DNA of 33,919 nt from Guptibacillus hwajinpoensis (lineage in GTDB: Bacteria; Bacillota; Bacilli; Bacillales; Bacillaceae_O): NCBI GenBank assembly GCA_016841765.1, contig JAENYN010000047.1, forward strand, positions 1-33,919, given 5' to 3'. Positions 1-6,688 of the stretch are shown in pieces; positions within the stretch are counted from its first letter, which is position 1, and each line of letters starts with the position of its first letter. The notes below the pieces were generated by a model. That model searched no databases, was not told the origin of the DNA, and saw only the letters and a list, made by a program, of their open reading frames with translations. Position numbers and translations under genes: made by a program.

Positions 1-244
1 CCAGGCGCCAGCGGCTATCGTCATAAGCGGTGATCCCCTCCGGAAGGAAAGATCAACCTTCCTGCGGGTGCCCTGCTTGTGCGTACGCCGCTAAACGGAC
101 GCCCTGTGCTTTTGTTCATCCAGCTCCAGGCGCCAGCGGCTATCGTCATAAGCGGTGACCCCCTCCGGAAGGAAAGATCACCTTCCTGCGGGTGCCCCCG
201 CTTATGCGTACGCCGCTAAACGGACGCCCTGCGCTTTTGTTCAT
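1..244. repeat. Tandem pair of about 119-bp dispersed repeat units
   Basis: Two nearly identical units lie at 1-119 and 126-244, a period of 125 bases; the first is cut by the window edge. Each runs from a GGCGCCAGCGGC start to a GCGCTTTTGTTCAT end. The second unit has a perfect 9-bp inverted repeat (CATAAGCGG at 147-155, CCGCTTATG at 198-206) and an inner GGAAGG/CCTTCC pair, so it can fold into a long hairpin on either strand. It resembles a non-coding dispersed repeat that I remember from intergenic regions of many Bacillaceae (from memory, not checked). The second unit ends exactly at the stop codon of the acyl-CoA dehydrogenase gene, so it may also act as that gene's transcript end. A related fragment is at 22188-22240. 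Confidence 0.8.
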
Positions 245-1915
245 TTATACTTTCTCAGCAGTGGAGGAGCTCACAATTTCATCAAAATGCCGCAGTGGAA
301 GCAGGCTGTTGTCAATGATGTCTTCAGGCCACATGAAATTGATCATGACCTTAGCAATGATTTCCTGCCTGCTCCCCATTTCCGCTGCATCCCGTAAAGC
401 CGTTACCGCATAGTAAATATCGGTCATCAAATCGGCGATTCTTCTCGAATGATATGTCTGCACATCTTCCGGTTGTCTGGAAAGTGTGATGACGGCCTGC
501 CGGAGCTTTTCAATCTGTGTTTTCACAAGGGCTGTTTCTTTTTCAAGGGTACGGGGGAGGCCATGCAGTTCCTGTTCCATCCGATCGATAAAAAGATCGT
601 GAACAGCATATTTTTTTATGAGCCTCAGCACTTCGAGCCCAAGGATGTTTGCTGTACCTTCCCAGACGGTAAGCACCTGGGCATCACGAAGGAGCCTTGG
701 GGTGACAAAGTCTTCGATGAATCCGTTGCCGCCATGCAGCTCGATTGCTTCATGTGAGAAGGAAATCGCCTCTTTAGCCGTTTTCTTTTTCGTTAAGGCA
801 ATAAGCAGGCGGTTCAGTGCTTTATCATCAGGAGAAGCCTCCTCTGGCCGAGTCATCACTCTGTCGAACAATGAAATCAAGTTGAATACTGCACTCGTCT
901 GCACCTCTTGCCGGGCAGCGAGTTCAACAAGCGTTTGCTTCACCAACGGATAGTTGGCAAGCTTATTTCCGAAAGCTTCACGTTCGAACGCATAGCTGCG
1001 TGCCTCAACAAATGCCCGCCTCATAATACCGAGTGAGGCAATGGCATTGCTCACTCGTGACAGGTTAAGCGCCTCCATCATATAATAAAATCCGCGCTCG
1101 GCCTCACCGACAAGATAGGCTTCTGCTCCATCAAAAATGACTTCCGCTGACGGAACCGCCCTGACACCAAGCTTATCTTTAAGGCGGCGGATCGACAGGC
1201 CATTATTCGTTCCGCTTTCGTTTTTCCACGGCACGAGAAATAAACTGAGGCCTTTCGTGCCGGCAGGTGCATCTTCCATGCGGGCCAGTACGGCGGCTAC
1301 CCCGCACATTCCGGCATTTGATGCGAAATACTTTTCGCCATATAACCGGTAACGATCGCCATCTTTTACTGCTTTCGTATCATTGGCCCCGACATCTGAG
1401 CCCCCCTGCCGTTCTGTCAGAAAGGTGGCCCCTTCATAAAGTTCTGTTCCACCGGTTGAAAGGATGTGGGGGAGGAAGCGGTCCTTTAACCTCTGATCGG
1501 CGTAGTGATCGATTAAATAAGCGGTGGCCATTGTCAAGGTTACCGGGCAATAAAAGCCGGGTTCTGCCATGGAGAGCAAGTATCCTTGAGCATAGGAATA
1601 AATATAATTCCCTTTCCTGCCCAGTTCAGGAATCGGCTTATGGACATATCCGACAATTCCACGGTTATATGTCTGCCGCACCGTTTCCCTGTATCCGTCA
1701 TTCACCCATACATATGAAATGTCGTTTCCCATCCGGTCGTATTTGATCAATTTCGGCTGGCCGTCCCGGTCTGTATGTACAGCACGTTCATCAATATCAC
1801 CTGCGCACAGGCTGCCGAATTCTTCGAGTTCTTGATCTGCCCATCGGTAAAAGGCAGGATCAAGATGCTTTTTTAAAGTGGCCTGCAAGTGCTGATCATC
1901 TCGGTAAAAGTTCAA
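245..1915 (-). CDS. AidB-like acyl-CoA dehydrogenase family flavoprotein
   Basis: This 556-residue protein belongs to the long, AidB-type branch of the acyl-CoA dehydrogenase family; ordinary members are about 380 residues. The branch shows in the early KYDRMGN stretch, the flavin and substrate loop TERQGGSDV (about residues 166-174), RLKDKLGVR, and a VWEGTANILGLEVLR segment near residue 419 that carries the glutamate used as catalytic base. It should bind FAD and oxidise an acyl-CoA; the substrate cannot be read from the sequence. E. coli AidB is an alkylation-response protein, but that role should not be carried over. The start is TTG with AGGGAGGG just upstream. A TTGACA on the minus strand at 1985-1990 is a possible -35. 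It is monocistronic and its stop abuts the repeat pair at 1-244. Confidence 0.85.
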   Translation of the reverse strand: MNFYRDDQHLQATLKKHLDPAFYRWADQELEEFGSLCAGDIDERAVHTDRDGQPKLIKYDRMGNDISYVWVNDGYRETVRQTYNRGIVGYVHKPIPELGRKGNYIYSYAQGYLLSMAEPGFYCPVTLTMATAYLIDHYADQRLKDRFLPHILSTGGTELYEGATFLTERQGGSDVGANDTKAVKDGDRYRLYGEKYFASNAGMCGVAAVLARMEDAPAGTKGLSLFLVPWKNESGTNNGLSIRRLKDKLGVRAVPSAEVIFDGAEAYLVGEAERGFYYMMEALNLSRVSNAIASLGIMRRAFVEARSYAFEREAFGNKLANYPLVKQTLVELAARQEVQTSAVFNLISLFDRVMTRPEEASPDDKALNRLLIALTKKKTAKEAISFSHEAIELHGGNGFIEDFVTPRLLRDAQVLTVWEGTANILGLEVLRLIKKYAVHDLFIDRMEQELHGLPRTLEKETALVKTQIEKLRQAVITLSRQPEDVQTYHSRRIADLMTDIYYAVTALRDAAEMGSRQEIIAKVMINFMWPEDIIDNSLLPLRHFDEIVSSSTAEKV

Positions 1916-1998
1916 TGCCTGTCCCTCCCTATCCTAAATCGTTAGAATATTCTTACATATAAGACTAGATTACCGGGAGTAGGGTGTCAATCCGCACA

Positions 1999-2028
1999 AA
2001 AGAAAAAGCTTTCCATCTGGAAAGCTTT
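1999..2028 (-). terminator. Intrinsic terminator of pssA
   Basis: On the minus strand AAAGCTTTCC, a 4-base loop and GGAAAGCTTT form a 10-bp perfect stem followed by TTCTTTT. It begins inside the pssA stop codon. Confidence 0.85.
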
Positions 2029-2566
2029 ACACCTTTTTCAGCTTGAACGGGCTGACCATCAGTATGGCCAGAATAAGGGTGAGGAACATGAAAACATAAC
2101 CAGGCATGTAGTTGATAAGCAAATAAGAGATGGTGATCAAAATCCCGGCTGCCGGAATAGGCAGGCCGGAAAAGTATCCGGTGTTTTCCTGCAAGTTGAA
2201 CCTGGCAAGTCTCAATGCTCCCATTGCAATATATAATACCGTGAAGAAAGCACCTGGTGCACCGAAGTCATTAAGCACAGCCTGGTATATTAAAAAGGCA
2301 GGGGCAATTCCGAATGAAATGAGGTCTGCCATGGAATCAAGCTGCTTGCCAAGATCGGATTCGATATTAAGCTTCCGGGCCGTCATGCCGTCATACCTGT
2401 CGGACAGGGCGGCAAGAAAAATAAAAATCAGGCTCATATGAAGCTTTTCGTTAAGAATGAAGATGACAGCAAACCCTCCGAGAGAGAGATTCATCAACGT
2501 GAGCGCATTGGCAGTCTGTGATTTCAGTCGTTTAAATGTATGGTCAATTCTTTCTTGCAAAAACAT
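2027..2566 (-). CDS. pssA: CDP-diacylglycerol-serine O-phosphatidyltransferase (phosphatidylserine synthase)
   Basis: Membrane enzyme that joins CDP-diacylglycerol and serine to make phosphatidylserine, the first step towards phosphatidylethanolamine. The complete CDP-alcohol phosphatidyltransferase signature is present: D56, D59-G60, A63-R64, G73, D77 and D81. The rest is a run of hydrophobic helices, and the length (179 residues) fits the B. subtilis-type enzyme. I start at the ATG at 2566 because AAGGAG lies 11 bases before it; a longer reading from 2596 would put that site inside the gene. The next enzyme of the pathway, psd, lies on the opposite strand 107 bases away, so the two could share a divergent control region. 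Confidence 0.93.
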   Translation of the reverse strand: MFLQERIDHTFKRLKSQTANALTLMNLSLGGFAVIFILNEKLHMSLIFIFLAALSDRYDGMTARKLNIESDLGKQLDSMADLISFGIAPAFLIYQAVLNDFGAPGAFFTVLYIAMGALRLARFNLQENTGYFSGLPIPAAGILITISYLLINYMPGYVFMFLTLILAILMVSPFKLKKV

Positions 2567-2673
2567 GATGAAAACACTCCTTATGTGTTGAATCATTTAA
2601 ACTATTTCATTAAACTTATTTTATTCATTATATGTGCAAAGGTAAAGAAGTATTTTACTGGAGGAAAAAAATT

Positions 2674-3453
2674 GTGAAAAAAGCCATCTACCAAATGTTA
2701 ATCGAATTGACCAACCGCCGGATGCTTTCACTTGCCCTAAAGGGTTTTGCCGAATCAAAGATCAGCAAGCCATTTGTTCGGTCGTTCGTGCGGACTTACC
2801 GGATTAATACTGATGAAATGGAACATTCGGTCGGAGAGTACCAGACCCTTCACGAGCTTTTTACCAGGCGGCTCAAGCCGGGGCTCCGAAAAGCCGATCC
2901 CGACCCGTATGCTGCATCTTGCCCGGTCGACGGCATTCTTGAAGAACAGGGAGAAATCAATCACGATGCGGTTTTTACAGTGAAGGGCCTTGATTATTCG
3001 ATAGAAGAGATGCTCGGTAACGCTGAGATTGCGTCAAAATATAAAGGTGGATATTATCTTATCATTTATTTAAGCCCATCACACTATCATCGGATTCATT
3101 CACCTGTTTCAGGAAAGATCATAAAACAGTATGCACTCGGCAATAAATCTTACCCTGTAAACAGGCTGGGGCTGAAGTACGGTAAATTTCCGCTCTCCAA
3201 AAATTACCGCGTAGCAACCGAAATTGAAACGTTACAGGGGAAAAAGGCCGCCGTTGTCAAAGTGGGAGCAATGAACATTAACAGCATTCAGACGGCAAAA
3301 CAGGAAGGGACAATCAGCAAGGGGGAAGAACTCGGATTATTCAGCTTCGGTTCCACGGTTGTCCTCTTATTTGAGCCAGGTTTGTTCAAACCGGCTGTTG
3401 AAGATGAAATAAAAGAAATGAATGTGGGGGAAACCATCGGATACCTTTACTGA
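2674..3453 (+). CDS. psd: Phosphatidylserine decarboxylase proenzyme
   Basis: Membrane-associated enzyme that decarboxylates phosphatidylserine to phosphatidylethanolamine. The protein cuts itself at a conserved LGST/FGST motif, and the serine becomes the pyruvoyl cofactor; here the motif is FGST at residues 225-228 (Ser227), leaving a short alpha chain of about 33 residues. Other family stretches are ESKISKPFV, LSPSHYHRIHSP, SYPVNRLGLKYG and VGAMNINSI. I start at GTG 2674 because GGAGG lies nine bases upstream and the reading then begins like the B. subtilis protein; the frame stays open to 2632 but that part has no ribosome binding site. Length is 259 residues, normal for Bacillus. A strong terminator follows at 3629. 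Confidence 0.95.
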   Translation: MKKAIYQMLIELTNRRMLSLALKGFAESKISKPFVRSFVRTYRINTDEMEHSVGEYQTLHELFTRRLKPGLRKADPDPYAASCPVDGILEEQGEINHDAVFTVKGLDYSIEEMLGNAEIASKYKGGYYLIIYLSPSHYHRIHSPVSGKIIKQYALGNKSYPVNRLGLKYGKFPLSKNYRVATEIETLQGKKAAVVKVGAMNINSIQTAKQEGTISKGEELGLFSFGSTVVLLFEPGLFKPAVEDEIKEMNVGETIGYLY

Positions 3454-3628
3454 CCAAAATCTCAGCAAATGCAGAATTGGACGTTCTATTCCTTTCAAAC
3501 CGCTGCACTTGTTGAACCTGAATTTTATTTCCCCTGCTGAATTCGCCCTTCCGAACATGCTGCTTTCCGTCCATCGGTCATTGAACTATGTAAAGAGGAT
3601 GGGATATAAGTATTTCAGCTAATGATAA

Positions 3629-3690
3629 ACCCGAACGGTTAAGTAAGATTACAAAGAATCTTGCACCTGACCGTTCGGGTCTTTATTTTT
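3629..3690 (+). terminator. Intrinsic terminator downstream of psd
   Basis: ACCCGAACGGT (3629-3639) pairs with ACCGTTCGGGT (3670-3680), with a second inner pair AAGATT/AATCTT, then CTTTATTTTT. The 321-base gap between psd and mnhG holds this terminator, a 15-base sequence at 3691-3705 that recurs at 22128, and nothing else I can recognise. Confidence 0.85.
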
Positions 3691-3774
3691 GTTAAGGAAA
3701 TTATATCCCAACCTCTTTGTTTACTTTATGATAAGTCTCTGTTAGTGAAACTGTGAATATTACGGAATTAAGTC

Positions 3775-4125
3775 TTACTCTTTATTTGCTTCTCTTTCTA
3801 TTTCAGCAACCAGGTCATCATGCCCGGTTTTTTGCCATAGCTCGACACCTGTATAGTATGCTGCTCTGGAAATCATATGGCCGCCGACCGGTGCGGTGAG
3901 GAGGACAAAGATAATCCCGAGGATGAGTTTCCCACTCATGACGCCCTCTTCAAAGAGAAAAAACAGAAAGGCGGCAATAAGTATACCGCTGACACCGAGT
4001 GTTGCACTTTTGGTTGCGGCGTGGAGCCTTGTATACACATCCGGAAAACGGAGGATGCCGAGTGATCCGGAGAAAACAAAAAAGGTGCCGATGATAAGAA
4101 GAACGCTAATTACGATTTCGATCAA
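3775..4125 (-). CDS. mnhG: Na+/H+ antiporter Mrp complex subunit G
   Basis: Small membrane subunit of the Mrp/Mnh cation/proton antiporter. It has three hydrophobic helices and the family stretch GILRFPDVYTRLHAATKSATLG, followed by a LTAPVGGHMISRAAY segment, and a charged cytoplasmic tail. It is the last gene of the operon. Its reading overlaps the end of mnhF. I prefer the TTG at 4125 because AAAGGG lies eight bases upstream; a GTG at 4134 is in frame, but the ribosome site would touch it. Length is 116 residues (119 from GTG), as usual. No clear terminator was found downstream. Confidence 0.93.
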   Translation of the reverse strand: MIEIVISVLLIIGTFFVFSGSLGILRFPDVYTRLHAATKSATLGVSGILIAAFLFFLFEEGVMSGKLILGIIFVLLTAPVGGHMISRAAYYTGVELWQKTGHDDLVAEIEREANKE

Positions 4126-4396
4126 TGATAACACCCTTTTCTAAAAATTTTGCGATTGCGACCGTACCGATGAAAGTAAGAATTCCAATCAATAGAATGA
4201 CATCATTGAATTCTATCGTCACAAGGTATATCGCCAACAGTCCGGTCATCGCAATCAGATTGACTCCGATCGTATCAAGCGCCACTGCCCTGTCCGGATT
4301 TGTGGGTCCTTTGATGGCCCGGTAGAGGAGCATGACAATGGATACGGCTGTAACCACCATGCAGATGACAGTAACGGTTTCAAGAAGGCCGTGCAT
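4106..4396 (-). CDS. mnhF: Na+/H+ antiporter Mrp complex subunit F
   Basis: Small membrane subunit (96 residues) of the Mrp antiporter, with three hydrophobic helices and the conserved stretch KGPTNPDRAVALDTIGVN, in which the proline and aspartate after the first helix are typical of MrpF. Its ATG overlaps the stop codon of mnhE by one base (TAATG), which implies translational coupling, and its end overlaps mnhG. In B. subtilis MrpF has also been linked to bile-salt (cholate) efflux; nothing here tests that. Confidence 0.93.
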   Translation of the reverse strand: MHGLLETVTVICMVVTAVSIVMLLYRAIKGPTNPDRAVALDTIGVNLIAMTGLLAIYLVTIEFNDVILLIGILTFIGTVAIAKFLEKGVIIDRNRN

Positions 4397-4872
4397 TATC
4401 GCGTCACCTCCCGAATCGCTTTTTCAAATGTGTTTTTGATTGAATTGATTCCTTCTTCAACATCGGGAAGGTCCATCGCATGAATATACAACTTGCTGTT
4501 GTCGTTTGATACAAAGACTGAAAGGGTGCCCGGCGTCAGTGTGATCAAGTTGGCAAGCAGCGTAATTTCCCAATTGCTTTTAAGAGTCGTCGGCAAAGCG
4601 AAAATGCCTGGTTCTACATCGAGTCGCGGCCGGTATACGATCTTGACGATATCCCAGTTCGCATACAGCAGTTCTTTTATGAACAGAAGCATCAGTTTAA
4701 TTGCTGCCACCACACGCTCCATATAAAATGACCCGGGGATGAACCTCCGCAGCAAATAGAGGAGGAATACCCCGACTAGAAAGCCAAGAAAAAAGTCAAC
4801 AAAGGTATATGATTCATTCAAAAACATCCAGATAAACGCAACGACGATATTGATCAATAATTGGGCTGGCAT
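4396..4872 (-). CDS. mnhE: Na+/H+ antiporter Mrp complex subunit E
   Basis: Subunit E of the Mrp antiporter (158 residues). The amino-terminal half has two hydrophobic helices (AFIWMFLNESYTFVDFFLGFLVGVF). The second half carries the family sequence RPRLDVEPGIFALPTTLKSNWEITLLANLITLTPGTLSVFVS and a soluble tail ending in DLPDVEEGINSIKNTFEKAI. AAGGAG stands just upstream of the ATG. It lies between mnhD (five-base gap) and mnhF (one-base overlap) and should assemble with them in the membrane. Confidence 0.94.
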   Translation of the reverse strand: MPAQLLINIVVAFIWMFLNESYTFVDFFLGFLVGVFLLYLLRRFIPGSFYMERVVAAIKLMLLFIKELLYANWDIVKIVYRPRLDVEPGIFALPTTLKSNWEITLLANLITLTPGTLSVFVSNDNSKLYIHAMDLPDVEEGINSIKNTFEKAIREVTR

Positions 4873-4877
4873 GTCAT

Positions 4878-6353
4878 CTACTCCTTTAACACCGTATTAA
4901 TGTATACGGAAGGATCTATAAGTGAATCGGCGACGCTTTGGATATAAGGGTAAAACCATTCAGCCCCCAGGCCAAGCAGAACTGAAAAGACGAGGAGAAA
5001 CCCTGCCGGTGCAATCAATCCGCCGATTGAGACTGCGGGTTTGGTTTCCCGTTGTTCTCCCCAGAACCCGTTGATGAAGATGCGGATTACTGATATTAGA
5101 ATGAGCAGGCTCGTGAGCAAGCCGATTCCTACGATGATGAAGTTCCCATTTTCCATACCGCCTTGAAGCAGAAGCAGTTTCCCGATAAAGCCTGAGAAAG
5201 GCGGGAGCCCTGCGACCGTAATGCTGGCGAGCAAAAACAGCCAGCCCAGCAGTGGATAAGAATGGATCAAGCCGCCCATTTTCCGTAAATCGCTTGTCCC
5301 GGCAGCAGCTACAATGGCACCGGCCAGCAGGAATAGCGCCCCTTTGACGATCATATCATGGACTAAATAATAGACGGTTCCGGCAATGGAGGAGTCGCTT
5401 AAAATACCGATTCCCATCATCATATAACCGACAGCGGGAATGATGTTGTAGGCAATGATCAGTTTGACGTCATTTGTGGAAAGGGCGCCGAAGACGCCGA
5501 TCAACATCGTGACCCCTGCAAGTATGATGAATAGGTTATGCGTGAAATCGAGATTATAAATAAAGATGAGCGTAAACACTCTCAAAATGGAGTATACGCC
5601 GACTTTTGTCAATAGCGCACCAAACAATGCGGAAATGACCGGGCTTGGCACCGCATAAGATCTTGGCATCCAGAAAAAGAGCGGAAATAACGCCCCTTTT
5701 GTTGCGAAGACAAGGAACAGCAACACCGCAATCGTTGTTAAAACACCCGTCTGCTCGACTTCACCAATACGATCAGCAAGGTGTGCCATATTTACCGTTC
5801 CGGTAACGGAATATAAAAACGCCACACTCGTCACAAACAATATAGAAGAAAAAAGGTTGATCAAGACGTATTTCAATGATTCCCGCAATTGCTCTTTTGA
5901 TCCGCCAAGAACAATAAGCCCGTAGGAAGCCATCAATAGCACTTCAAAAAATACGAACAGGTTAAACAGGTCGCCTGTAATGAAAGCGCCGCTGACACCG
6001 GCAATCAAAAGCTGGAAGAACGTATAGAAATAAAAGTGCTGCCGCTGTTCATCAAGTGACACGATTGCAAAAAAGAATGCAGCAACCGCGATGATGTTTG
6101 TTGTCGTCACAAGGGTCATCGCCAGCTTGTCGGCGACAAGGATGATACCGTATGGTGCAGCCCAGCCGCCGGTCTCAAGGACGATTGCCCCCTGGCTGAA
6201 GACGACGTATGTGATAAACAGCGTAACAGCCAGGTTTACAATAGCCATGATGCCGGTGATCCATCTTGTCAGAGGAAGGTTCTTATGAAAAAAAGCTGCT
6301 GTGATTGCAGTGACGAATGGGATTAAAATCGGCAATATCGCTAAGTTACTCAT
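4878..6353 (-). CDS. mnhD: Na+/H+ antiporter Mrp complex subunit D
   Basis: Large subunit D (491 residues, about 14 hydrophobic helices). It belongs to the same family as the proton-pumping subunits NuoM/NuoN of respiratory complex I. The FNLFVFFEVLLMASYGL helix has the glutamate that is essential in MrpD, and TKGALFPLFFWMPRSYAVPSPVISALFGALLTKVGVYSILR has the lysines of the presumed proton channel. It overlaps mnhC by eight bases and has GAGGTACTGAAA before its ATG. In this operon it should form the second antiporter-like half beside subunit A. Confidence 0.96.
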   Translation of the reverse strand: MSNLAILPILIPFVTAITAAFFHKNLPLTRWITGIMAIVNLAVTLFITYVVFSQGAIVLETGGWAAPYGIILVADKLAMTLVTTTNIIAVAAFFFAIVSLDEQRQHFYFYTFFQLLIAGVSGAFITGDLFNLFVFFEVLLMASYGLIVLGGSKEQLRESLKYVLINLFSSILFVTSVAFLYSVTGTVNMAHLADRIGEVEQTGVLTTIAVLLFLVFATKGALFPLFFWMPRSYAVPSPVISALFGALLTKVGVYSILRVFTLIFIYNLDFTHNLFIILAGVTMLIGVFGALSTNDVKLIIAYNIIPAVGYMMMGIGILSDSSIAGTVYYLVHDMIVKGALFLLAGAIVAAAGTSDLRKMGGLIHSYPLLGWLFLLASITVAGLPPFSGFIGKLLLLQGGMENGNFIIVGIGLLTSLLILISVIRIFINGFWGEQRETKPAVSIGGLIAPAGFLLVFSVLLGLGAEWFYPYIQSVADSLIDPSVYINTVLKE

Positions 6354-6687
6354 TTTCAGTACCTCTCAATTTTTCCATATTATCAGTATGATTGGTCCGG
6401 TAAGCCCTGTAAGCAAGCACGAGCAAAAAGCTGGTGACCCCGAAACTGATGACAATCGACGTCAGAATCAAGGCCTGCGGGAGGGGATCGGTGTACGGTC
6501 CGCCGCCATGCCCATGGATAATCGGCGGTGCTCCGCGCTCCAGTTTGCCCATTGTCAGGATGAACAGGTGGGCGCCATGGGAAAGCAATGCTGTTCCAAT
6601 AATGATACGCAGCAGCTGTTTTTGAAGCAGCATGTAGATGCCGGCTGTAAACAGGCTTCCGGCAACGATGGACATTAAAATTTCCAT
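6346..6687 (-). CDS. mnhC: Na+/H+ antiporter Mrp complex subunit C
   Basis: Subunit C (113 residues), related to NuoK of complex I, with three helices and the conserved blocks LLRIIIGTALLSHGAHLFI and DPLPQALILTSIVISFGVTSF. Its ATG begins one base after the mnhA stop codon, and its ribosome binding site AAAGGAG lies in the last codons of mnhA, so the two genes are tightly coupled. In other Mrp operons that I know, mnhB stands at exactly this point; here there is no room for it. Confidence 0.94.
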   Translation of the reverse strand: MEILMSIVAGSLFTAGIYMLLQKQLLRIIIGTALLSHGAHLFILTMGKLERGAPPIIHGHGGGPYTDPLPQALILTSIVISFGVTSFLLVLAYRAYRTNHTDNMEKLRGTENE

Positions 6688-6688
6688 C

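Noticed and set aside
1-244. CRISPR array suggested by the repeated sequence
   Set aside because: Only two long units without distinct spacers, and no cas gene in the window.
1267-1746. Open frame of 159 codons on the plus strand inside the acyl-CoA dehydrogenase gene
   Set aside because: Antisense shadow with no start signal and no known domain.
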